Of a stretch of DNA of 64,000 nt, positions 23,154-31,227 are shown piece after piece. A program made the position numbers and the translations under genes. Source of the DNA: Mesostigma viride. Its lineage: Eukaryota; Streptophyta; Mesostigmatophyceae; Mesostigmatales; Mesostigmataceae. Within the stretch, counting starts at the first letter, position 1; every line of letters begins with the position of its first letter. The notes under the pieces are model-generated. The model was given only the letters and a program-made list of their open reading frames with translations. It did not search any database and was not told the DNA's origin. The stretch spans positions 61,001 to 125,000 of the forward strand of contig RPFO01001706.1 in the NCBI GenBank assembly GCA_009746045.1. Reading direction: 5' to 3'.

Positions 23154-26100
23154 TGGTGGTGGTGGTGGTGGTGGTGGAGGTGGTGGTGGTGGTGGTGGTG
23201 GTGGTGGTGGTGGTGGTGGTGGTGGTGGTGGTGGTGGTGGTGGTGGTGGTGGTGGTGGTGGTGGTAGTGGGAGGAGAGAGGGGGGGCATAGGAAGACAGG
23301 ATTGCGTGACGTTGTGTTAATGTTAGTGGTGGGGACGGGTGAGGGCCAGGGGGGGGGGGGAAGCGAGGGGGGGGCCGGCGAGGGAAAGGGCAGAAAATAG
23401 GAGAAGAAAGCAGGATGCCACTCTTGCCTTATCATTCAGAGATTCACGTGCTTTTGAAAAACAGAAAACGAAAACAATATTTCAGATCAGCGGATGCCCA
23501 GCAAGGGATCTAACGTACCCTCACCCGAATCCTGCTTTTGAGGTAGATGCATCCGGTAGTCAACATGACTTATTTCAAAGACCAAGGTAGCCAAAATTAG
23601 TTGAACGCATGAACGCCGACCTTGGCTCCCACACCCACCCCAAACAAAATGCCTCAAGTATGCGCCTGAGTCCTTGCAGTGCTACATATTGACTTACTTA
23701 CGATGGACTACTTAGTTACTTTTCGCATTACTGTTGCTTTCCATTTGTGCTGATTGTAGACTGCTTGCTTATTTTTTCATACTACTACTGACGCACTGCG
23801 TCCACCGCGATGTTGGTGAGCTGCTCCCTATTCGACGGATCTGGCCACACACAGAACTTACTAGGGGGGCCCTACAACCCCGTCCTGTTAATACACGTAC
23901 CGCGTCCACCGCGATGTTGGTGAGCTGCTCCACCAGGTCGGGGTGGATCTGGTCACATGCGTTGCACCCAGTGGGGTTGGGGTTGCGGGGGTGGTGGCGG
24001 CAGCGGAGAGTCATAAACAGAGGTGGGTTAATAGCATTGGATTAACTGCACGCCTCCGACAAGAGGCCACGAAGCTAAGATCTACAACTCCAAACTTGTC
24101 AACACAGCTTATGTAACAAATAACGCACCGTATGTCCCACCACGCTCGCTATCCGTGGGCTAAGGCGTGGCACTAAATAAATGAGGATGTACGAACAAAG
24201 CGCCGCATACCACGCCCTATTAGTTATTAGCAAAGCACCATCAACGCATCACCATCGTGCAGTGTGCCATTTAGCCAAGCACAGCGCTCCACCCCCTACC
24301 CCTCTCCGTCACCTGGCTGCTGAGGCCACACCACACCACACATTCATGTGAACATGCGCACATGGGGCCGCAACATGCATGTGAACATGCCAATACCCCA
24401 ATACCCCAATACCCGGAGAACAGCGACGGAACGGCTCCCACACCTTGGTGCTCAGGCACGTGCGCGCGACACATGTCAGCAGCTCGCGGTCCTGCCCCAC
24501 AGGGATCTTCATCTTGTCCAGGAACGCCAGCAGGCCCTTCTTGCCGGCCTCCAGGCCCTCCACCAGCACGCGCGGGTGGACGCCTGGCGGTGGGAGTGTA
24601 GGGTGTGGGGTGTGGGGGAGGGTGTGGGGGAGGGTCATGTGCGTGTGCTTTCGTGAGCGTCGTGGGGATGTTAGAGGGTAGAGCGGGCTAAAAGGGCTGG
24701 GTTGGGGCCGAGAGGATTGGGGGGCGACCCGGGGGGAATAAGACAAGAAAAAGACCGGGGGTGGGGGGTGGGGTGGGTGGGTGGGGGTGGGGAATAAGGT
24801 AGGTAGGGGACAACGGGGGTGGGAGGGGTGGGGTGGGGAATAAGGTAGGTAGGGGACAACGGGGGTGGGAGGGGGTGGGGTGGGGAATAAGGTGGGTAGG
24901 GGACAACAGGGGTGGGAGGGGGGGGGGGGGGAATAAGGTAGGTAGGGGACAACGGGGGTGGGAGGGGTGGGGGGAATAAGGTAGGTAGGGGACCACGGGG
25001 GTGGGAGGGGTGGGGTGGGGAATAAGGTGGGTAGGGGACAACGGGGGTGGGAGGGGTGGGGGGGAATAAGGTAGGTAGGGGACAACGGGGGTGGGAGGGT
25101 GGGGGGGAATAAGGTGGGTAGGGGACAACGGGGTGGGAGGGTGGGGGGGAATAAGGTAGGTAGGGGACAACGGGGGTGGGAGGGGTGGGGGGGGAATAAG
25201 GTAGGTAGGGGACAACGGGGGTGGGAGGGGTGGGGTGGGGAATAAGGTGGGTAGGGGACAACGGGGGTGGGAGGGGGGGTGGGAATAAGGTAGGTAGGGG
25301 ACAACGGGGGTGGGAGGGGTGGGGGGGGAATAAGGTGGGTAGGGGACAACGGGGGTGGGAGGGGTGGGGGGGAATAAGGTAGGTAGGGGACAACGGGGGT
25401 GGGAGGGGTGGGGGGGGAATAAGGTAGGTAGGGGACAACGGGGGTGGGAGGGGTGGGGGGGGAATAAGGTAGGTAGGGGACAACGGGGGTGGGAGGGGTG
25501 GGGGGGGGAATAAGGTAGGTAGGGGACAACGGGGGTGGGAGGGGTGTGGGGGGGAATAAGGTAGGTAGGGGACAACGGGGGTGGGAGGGGGGGGGGGGGA
25601 TAAGGTAGGTAGGGGACAACGGGGGTGGGGGGTGGGGGTGGGCGGCGCACGCATGTGGACACACAGATAGGGGCGCATGCACACCGGTGGAGGTTACTAA
25701 GCTACAAGTGGTACAAGTGTAGCTAGTGGTGGGAGCTGGAAGGTTTTGTTAACGTGCTGTGAGACAAGTGCCACTGTAGCTAACATACTTCACACGTGAT
25801 GCTAGCTCTCCGGTTACCATCGGCAATGACGGGCATCCACTTGGGGGTGTATGGGTAGGGGGCGCACGAATGCATTCATCAACACCCATACCTGCGCAAG
25901 CATGGGCGCAGCTATCCCTGGACAGAAATACGTTCTTTACTAAAAATGAAATACATCATGACGACATCCACCAACGAGGCAACCAGCACAGGCTTGACAC
26001 AGATCCCAACGCGACCTCCCCTCGAGTATCCGGTCCAGCTTGGCATGCAGCCACACACCCATGTCCACCCGGGCATGCAGCCACACACCCATGTCCACCC

Positions 26101-27550
26101 TGGCATGCAGCCACACACCCATGTCCATGGCATGCAGCCACATACCCACTCATCATGGACTTACTGCGAAATAGTAGGAGCGAAATACTAGGAATCCCTA
26201 GGTAATAGGAGCGAAATAGTACCAATCCCTAGGATTCCCTAGCCCCTGTGCCACCAAGCGCTGGCTGGGGCACCCACCTTCCGCCAGGTGGTAATAGCTG
26301 TCTACCGCTGCTTCCTGAATGCTACACACCCACCTTCCGCCAGGTAGCGCTCGCACTGCTTCATGAACTCGCCGATGAGCAGCACGCATGAGGTGGTGCC
26401 GTCGCCCGTCACGTCGTCCTGCGCGGTGGCCGTGCGCGCGATCATCACCGCGGTCGGGTTTTGGATTTGCTGGCGTGCGCACGCAGGGTCACGCAGCGGG
26501 GCAAGGGTATATAAATAGAAAAAGACAGATGAGTGGGAGAGGGTGTATGAATAGAACAAGACAGATGACTGGGCGAGGGTATGTAAATGGAACAGGACAG
26601 ATGAGTGGGCGAAGCACGTGCGAGAGGGACAACCAAGCCTGGAAGTTCAAGGGGGGGGCCGAATACAGAACAAACGCAGGGACATGCTGGGGGGAAGGGG
26701 AAACAAAGGCCAACAGCAGGGGCACCAAGGGGGAAGGGGATGTTCATAGAGGACAAATCAGAGAGCTTGTCAAAGTGCAAGAGGGTTCAGGGTTTACAGC
26801 GGAGCATAGAGGTCCAGTAGGGGGGCAGAAATAGGAGAGCGGGGAGGTGGGGCGGGGATAAGCCCGACAGGAGGGCAAACATATGGCACAGGGACATAGG
26901 ACGGAAAGAAGTATAAGGCGCGAATAAGGCCAAGAGGGAGGCAAATGGAGGGCAAGGGAACGTGGGGTGCCTATACATTTTTGAGAATGTATTTATTCTA
27001 CAGAATAGGACTGTATGCTTTCGGGAGGTCTGTACTTGTGTGTCTGTGCGGGGCCTGGATGACGGAAGCCGAGGCTCGGGGCAAAGAAAGGACAGTCCGT
27101 GCGCGCGTCTTAAAACGGTCATAGGTGTATTGCAAACCCTTATTAGCCCCGAAAGTGTTCGTACCATTTCTCTGAGCAAAGTGTTCCCGTCTTTTGTGAG
27201 CTTGATGTCGCCAGCGCCGCTCACAAGCCTGCACGAAAGTAATATCAGATGCCAGCACGAATGTTAGCATAGTGCAACATAGTTTCTCACGTAGGGGTGT
27301 CTCCATAATGACGGGGAAACTGCGCATAGCCAAGAACAATGGCTACATGTTGTGGCACATCTGGACGCAGGATGTTGAAAGACGACGGGCTACGGAACTA
27401 GCGAGAGACTTGCATTTTTATCGTTCCCTTTGGTCCAAGATTAGACTTGAGGACATCCATAAGGCCCTTGCCGGCGTTAATGTTCATCATCAACGCGGCA
27501 CTCTTCTTAAATAGCTCTGCATTCGGGTTCAGAAACTTCACAGAACCCAT
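14572..27550 (-). CDS. CCT6: T-complex protein 1 subunit zeta (CCT6), 15 exons, complete
   Basis: This is a subunit of the cytosolic TRiC/CCT chaperonin that folds actin, tubulin and other proteins using ATP. Exons in gene order: 27550-27414, 27228-27165, 26469-26334, 24583-24444, 23948-23901, 22921-22829, 21800-21694, 21079-20965, 20320-20234, 19434-19230, 18194-18100, 17495-17427, 15497-15390, 15048-14930, 14650-14572. All phases fit and give 533 codons plus TGA, close to human CCT6A (531). Residues include [27 protein letters not shown], the ATP-site motif [52 protein letters not shown] and [13 protein letters not shown]. Intron 1 uses a GC donor (AT|GCAAGT); only that choice restores the expected KM-LVSG join. 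The gene covers 13 kb for 1.6 kb of coding sequence. Its introns hold satellites, a LINE piece, a TIR-element piece and repeated copies of exon edges. Coding sequence looks intact. Confidence 0.96.
15020..15370 (-). repeat. Four copies of a CCT6 exon start (one real, three decayed)
   Basis: The real exon 14 starts at 15048 ([10 protein letters not shown]). Upstream in the same intron, decayed copies of the acceptor plus the first ~30 coding bases lie at about 15098-15150, 15236-15275 and 15335-15370; in translation they read [16 protein letters not shown] (frame-shifted) and KGNLVKY. The copies are spaced about 90-120 bp apart and include flanking intron, as expected from tandem duplication across the intron-exon border. 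Confidence 0.72.
15795..16266 (+). mobile_element. LINE ORF2 C-terminal fragment in CCT6 intron 13
   Basis: The plus strand (antisense to CCT6) reads [20 protein letters not shown] and then [14 protein letters not shown] with stops. It continues open from about 16054 as [17 protein letters not shown] and [18 protein letters not shown] to a stop at 16264. The KLDG...R.RR pattern is the same C-terminal LINE region seen at 8 kb, but of a different family. The 3' end runs directly into the CATC-type microsatellite. Confidence 0.62.
16343..17127 (+). repeat. 785-bp tetranucleotide mosaic
   Basis: This continuous run of 4-bp units changes in blocks: CATC, then CGTC, CGCC, CGTC again, CCTC, and CATC again. 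Adjacent blocks differ by one base at the same unit position, with some 3-bp slips. It lies in CCT6 intron 13. Long open frames across it on both strands (His-Pro-Ser, Arg-Glu-Gly repeats) are artefacts. Confidence 0.95.
17338..17450 (-). repeat. Duplicated end of CCT6 exon 12
   Basis: The true exon end with donor (TVAG|GTAAGT) is at 17427. A second, diverged copy of the same border lies at about 17338-17368, reading KETVAG. It sits downstream in the intron and is not needed for the protein. Confidence 0.6.
17498..17525 (-). repeat. 28-base homopolymer forming a splice acceptor tract
   Basis: In CCT6 sense this is an uninterrupted run of 28 C followed by AG and exon 12 (from 17495), so the homopolymer serves as the polypyrimidine tract. 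Confidence 0.85.
18185..18660 (-). repeat. Repeated acceptor edges of CCT6 exon 11
   Basis: The real edge is at 18194 (plus strand GTGGTCGTTGGGGCCTG). Diverged copies of this plus-strand motif occur near 18262-18280, 18391-18408 and 18627-18646, all within intron 10, upstream of the exon in gene sense. Confidence 0.5.
18844..19126 (+). mobile_element. Left part of a TIR element inside CCT6 intron 10
   Basis: Bases 18859-19113 match the left TIR and adjacent interior of the 991-bp element, minus about 72 bp lost between two ATTGAAATTA repeats. The right TIR is absent. The piece is bounded by direct repeats of TGACCATGTACCA (18846-18858 and 19114-19126). Confidence 0.65.
19540..20060 (-). repeat. 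Scattered copies of the exon 10 acceptor
   Basis: The plus-strand motif at the true acceptor (ACGATCTGGCCATG, about 19430) recurs with changes near 19546, 19590, 19645, 19947 and 20041, all in intron 9. They share ATCTGGCCA or close forms. Confidence 0.45.
19683..19887 (+). repeat. (TGCG)n followed by (GGTG)n microsatellite
   Basis: About 57 bp of TGCG units pass through a short junction (ACGAGC) into about 144 bp of GGTG units. It lies in CCT6 intron 9. The threonine-histidine-proline frames seen on it are not genes. Confidence 0.93.
20122..20270 (-). repeat. Duplicated end of CCT6 exon 9
   Basis: The true exon end and donor are at 20234. A diverged copy of exon end plus donor lies at about 20122-20160 (plus strand CACCCCCTCCTTGGCCA in both). 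It is downstream of the real donor in gene sense. Confidence 0.62.
20840..21215 (-). repeat. Both edges of CCT6 exon 8 duplicated
   Basis: Exon 8 is 21079-20965. A copy of its end and donor lies at about 20840-20890 (sharing CACCTTCTTCTTGAGCGCGA). A copy of its start and acceptor lies at about 21180-21213 (sharing GTAGAAGAAGCCCGC). The extra copies lie outside the true exon on each side. Confidence 0.75.
21318..21440 (+). repeat. (GGCG)n microsatellite
   Basis: About 120 bp of GGCG units with a few ACGG interruptions, in CCT6 intron 7. Confidence 0.93.
21478..21715 (-). repeat. Three copies of the end of CCT6 exon 7
   Basis: The true end (EYEK, donor at 21693) is at 21694. Diverged copies of exon end plus donor lie near 21478-21500 and 21575-21598, each with CTCACCTCTTCTC on the plus strand. 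They are downstream in gene sense. Confidence 0.68.
21779..21908 (-). repeat. Duplicated start of CCT6 exon 7
   Basis: The true acceptor and exon start are at 21800 (IKGLVLDHG). A near copy at about 21872-21908 includes acceptor and exon start (plus strand GGTCCAGCACGAGGCC and TCTGGCGGCCGCCACAGG shared). Confidence 0.72.
22185..22748 (+). repeat. 13-bp and 9-bp minisatellites in CCT6 intron 6
   Basis: After a G-run (22185-22198), about 22254-22476 is a tandem array of CATCCTCCCACCC (13 bp). About 22667-22748 is an array of CCCTGCCTG (9 bp). Frames reading through them are artefacts. Confidence 0.92.
22923..23267 (+). repeat. (GGT)n/(GGC GGT)n trinucleotide array at a CCT6 acceptor
   Basis: About 340 bp of GGT and GGC units abut exon 6. 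In gene sense the array is (ACC/GCC)n and ends CCACCACCAG|GTGCTGTGC, so its last unit supplies the acceptor of exon 6 (from 22921). Confidence 0.93.
23268..23794. other. Unique part of CCT6 intron 5
   Basis: No repeat family or gene is recognised here beyond two G-runs near 23350. It is intron between exons 5 and 6. Confidence 0.5.
23795..23960 (-). repeat. Whole-exon duplicate of CCT6 exon 5
   Basis: Exon 5 is 23948-23901 ([16 protein letters not shown]). A second copy at about 23795-23852 keeps the block encoding LTNIAVDA and the acceptor side but is scrambled between. It is downstream in intron 5 and is not needed to complete the protein. Confidence 0.68.
24765..25640 (+). repeat. G-rich minisatellite of about 43-48 bp units
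   Basis: About 19 units contain GGGAATAAGGTAGGTAGGGG, followed by ACAACGGGGGTGGGAGGGGT, with G-run length differences between units. It lies in CCT6 intron 3. In the transcript it is C-rich. The Pro-rich frames on the minus strand are artefacts. Confidence 0.93.
26040..26140 (+). repeat. 30-bp minisatellite, 3-4 units
   Basis: Tandem units contain GGCATGCAGCCACACACCCA in CCT6 intron 3. The GCATGC core recalls the Helitron minisatellite but the rest of the unit differs. Confidence 0.8.
26270..26350 (-). repeat. Duplicated end of CCT6 exon 3
   Basis: The true donor is at 26333. A copy of exon end plus donor lies at about 26272-26290 (CACCCACCTTCCGCCAGGT on the plus strand in both), 57 bp downstream in gene sense. 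Confidence 0.68.
26500..26625 (+). repeat. 36-bp minisatellite, about 3 units
   Basis: Units contain GACAGATGAGTGGG and GAGGGTATGTAAATGGAACA in CCT6 intron 2. Confidence 0.78.
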
Positions 27551-27962
27551 ATTGTTGCACGTCTCGGAAAAAAAAAAAGGTATAACGCAGCGTCCGGTCT
27601 TGTAGTTACTGCAAAATCAAGCCTTTCGCTGCACGGATGGCAGAGACAGTTGCTTATTATATGCTCTTTCCCCGGCAGGCTAAACCAGACCTGAAACCTA
27701 CAAATTGCTGCGCGCCGGGAACAATTGCCGACGAGATGTATTTTATAGCACTCTTTATATGGCGGTCCCGCCTGCCTTGCTCACAATAGGCCTGCTGGCT
27801 TGGTCGCTGCTTTTGTCTTCGCGCTGAAATGGAACGTGCCCAAGCACGGGAAGAGTCCGGCGCCTGGGAAAAAGTCCTGGCTCCCGCCTATGTACCCGCG
27901 CATCCTGCCCCGGACCGTGACCGGGCGCGGCATTCGTACACTGAACAGGCCTCCGCCGAACA
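27551..27962 (-). promoter_or_regulatory. CCT6 upstream region with TATA-like elements
   Basis: This 412-bp stretch separates the CCT6 start codon from the 5' end of Helitron H1 and must contain the CCT6 promoter and 5' UTR, or what the Helitron left of it. In gene sense, ATATAAAGAG and GCTATAAAATA lie at 27760-27741, about 200 bases before the ATG. They are plausible TATA elements but unproven. Confidence 0.4.
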
Positions 27963-29029
27963 TCCCCCTCTAGTGACTACGATTAACACGGACGAAAAAA
28001 TTGGTCAAACCGTGAGGCCCGAAAAGTGGCCCGTACGAAAACCGCGAGCGCAGGGCGGCCGATAGTCAGGGCGATTCGGAGATCCGCGGTGGCGCCCAAT
28101 CGGAGCAGTTGCCCGAAAAGTGGCAAACTAGGCAGATCGAGTCTCACACGTTCTGAACGGGGGCTGAAACGTCTGATCTGTCCAGATCCGGTTCAGCACT
28201 TTTGCGGGCAGGGGTTGATCCGGTTCAGAACTTTGTTCAGCAGGGGGGGCGGCCCGCCAATGGGAGGATCAAGAAAACACAGGCAGGTTGACGGACCTGA
28301 AACGCGATGTCAAGTTGTTCCGCGGCCCTCAAACTCTTGCGCGAATGCATCTCTTACGAAACATCCCATGCCTTGTGGCGATCAACTTCGGCTACTGCGC
28401 CCATCGCTAGGCCGAGAGCGCGCCGTCCTCAAATTTCGTAGCGTTCAGTGCGGCAGCTCGACGGAACGTCCAGAAAATGTTTAGAAGCCGTAACATTTTG
28501 GGCGTTACTGGGCCCATCGCGAGGCCGACAGCGCGCCGTCCTAAAATTTCGTAGCGTTCAGTGCGGCAAGTCGACGAAACGTCCAGAAAATGTGCAAAAA
28601 CCGTAACATTTTGGGCGTTACGACGGTTTTGTTGTCAGCATTTTGTTCAGACCGAAATTCAAGTCTGAACGTGATCTGAATGAGTTTCACTTGAAAAGTG
28701 AATGTGGTTGTTGTTGTTGAGTACACGCCGCAGTCAGCAGTAGAGAGTTCTAAAGTGGACTTGAAAAGTGCATGTACCTTCATTTAGGATTCGCTGATAC
28801 TCATTCCCCTCTCACCTGCACACTGAACTTGGACGAGTGCAGCGTACAGTAGTAGTAGGCTGATCACTATAGGCTCTTCCCTTCAACTAAGTTACATTGT
28901 TGTTGTTGTTGTTGTGTCCCACGCCGCATCAGAGAATCTGTAGTGGCCGAGGGCCGGATATATTTGGGTATCGGTGGTAGAGGGTACAGTGTACTATCGG
29001 GTTCAGAACGGAGAGGCGGATGGGTTCAG

Positions 29030-29990
29030 TAGGCTGCAGCATTTTTGGGACATGCGCCGCAAGGTTCGCCGGTGGGCAGTGGCAAGCCTACGACCAAGTC
29101 GCGCAAGAAATACTATTTTTGCTGCTAGCTAGCAGGCGATGGCGGGTATTCGTGGTTGGAAATTGGGGTTGCCGAGTTTTTCAGACGCGAAGGTTTGATT
29201 TTTCGACGCATACGTGCCGTTCGAGGAAGTGGGTGGCCGATTTCGGATTCGTATGGGACCTGGTTGCATGACCTGGTGACTTCATAAGCTCGATCAGGCA
29301 CCATCGGACTAGACTACGGCGCCAGGCTGCCGGGTCTGTTGTGCACCGCCATCCTCGTGGCACGCTTTCTGCATCTAGAAAGGGAGGATGGAGTGGGGTG
29401 CCTGAGGTTGGCGTTGTGGGCGGTATGGTGGACCTTCACAGAGCTGATGTGCGTCGTTCGGCTCATCATTTACTACCCAGGTGGGCGTGGTATTTTGTTC
29501 ACAGGTTAGCACCTGCTTTGTTTGTCTTCTGTGCAAGTCGCGCAAGCAATACTATTTTTGATCCTAGATAGCAGGCGATGGCGGATATTCGTGGTTGGAA
29601 ATCGGGGTTTCCAAGTTTTTCATACGCCAAGGTTTGATTTTCGACGCATACGTGCCAATCGAGGAAGTGGGTGGCCGATTTCGGATTCGTATGGGACCTG
29701 GTTGCATGACCTGGTGACTTCATAAGCTCGATCAGGCACCATGGGACTAGACTACGGCGCTAGGCTACCGGGTCTGTTGTGCACCGCCATCCTCGTGGCG
29801 CGCTTTCTGCATCTATAAAGGGAGGATGGAGTGTGGTGCTGAGGTTGGCGTTGTGGGCGGTATGGTGGAGCTTCACAGAGCTGATGTGCGTTGTCCGGCT
29901 CATCATTTACTACCCAGATGGGCGTGGTATTTTGTTCACAGGTTAGCACCTGCTTTGTTTGTCTTCTGTGGGTCAAGTTACCTTTCTTTG
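29030..29990 (+). repeat. Tandem duplication of about 465 bp over the first exons of the H1 gene
   Basis: Two copies (about 29050-29515 and 29520-29985) share long stretches, such as GGTCTGTTGTGCACCGCCAT and GTTCGGCTCATCATTTACTA (one base differs in the second copy). Each fuses what in H5 are exon 1 and the end of exon 4, without the intervening introns. The first copy has ATC where H5 has its start ATG. The second keeps ATG but gains an in-frame TAA after LVARFLHL. Confidence 0.75.
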
Positions 29991-30103
29991 GCGGGGAAGG
30001 AGGCCTCATGAGTCATGATTATGTTTTACACAGCACTTTGTGATGAACTGATGTTATTCTGTTTTTGCACAATGATGCTGGCCCTTTGCCATCCTACTTG
30101 CAG

Positions 30104-31196
30104 AGCTTCTGGTGGCGCCAGTTGTGCATGTTTTCCTGCAGTTGGTCTGTGGTAAGATGCTGCACAATAATTGTTTTGCGTATCCGTAACAAGTTGTCAC
30201 TGTAGTTGGTCTGCTTATTGTGGCAGTAGATGACATGTCTCTTTTTGGGAGGGCTGATAGTTGACAAGAGTTTGTTGTGTCGTTGCTGTGCATGCTGTGT
30301 TGTGTGTTCTCTTGAATCCACGAGTGCAGCCGTGATGAGGCTCGTGCGGAGGATTTCGCAACTGGTCGGTGCGATGCTAGGCGCGATGGCAGGCACAAGG
30401 GAGTTCCGCAACATCATGGTCGCGCTTTCCATTGCGGCCATCGTGATTGTAGCTGAAATTGCCACTGTCGGCTACGACGGCATTGTTTTCGCTCTTTGCA
30501 AGCCAGGTGGGTGCAGTTGTTTTTGGACATAACTCGTACGTTGGCTGTATTGCGGGGGCATGAATGTGGATGAGATAACTTGAAATTTGAATGTTTCCGC
30601 TAAAAGACGTTTACATTTGTGTGGACCATCGCTGATGTGTGAATCTTGTTTGCGCCATGCAGATATCCGTTTGGAACTGGGAGCTGCCGTGGGGACTGTT
30701 GGATGGTATATCCTTCTTGGCTTCTGGTAAGTGGCACTGGTAATGTCATGGATAGTGCTAGTGACATCATTTCTTTCTAATGCATGTATGATGGCATGTT
30801 TGTGCGATGCATCATAACTGTGACCAACGTTATCTTTTCCTTTTCATCGTGTGCTGTTTTTTGTTTGGTACTTGCCAGGCACAGGGTCGCACATTGTCCA
30901 TGGCAGCAGTGCAGCAACCAAGTGTGGACATCACACCGCTCAACCACGGTGTTGCATTGTTATCGATTGCCAAGGCATCCTGGCATTGTGCGGCGGCTCG
31001 CGGCAAGACATCGACCTATGAGGCGGCGTCACTGTGCAAGGCGACTGCCGTGGGTAGGTGGATTGCATCCAAAGTATTTCTGGGAGCTTTCAAATTGTCG
31101 GGAAGCAATGATTGCTATGTTGGACACAGCAACGAAAATTACTGTGGTAGGTTTCACTGGTGGCATTTGTGGTCATTTTAAGTATGTGTGTGTGTG

Positions 31197-31227
<31 letters not shown>

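Noticed and set aside
22652-23435. Poly-Val, poly-Pro and poly-Thr frames
   Set aside because: Trinucleotide and 9-bp repeat read-through; only 22829-22921 is coding (CCT6 exon 6).
24765-25640. CRISPR-like array of regular repeats
   Set aside because: Units are contiguous with no unique spacers, no cas genes, and the context is a eukaryotic intron.
24309-25684. Proline-rich frames up to 457 codons on the minus strand
   Set aside because: They are minisatellite read-through. Only the short stretch 24444-24583 is coding, as CCT6 exon 4.
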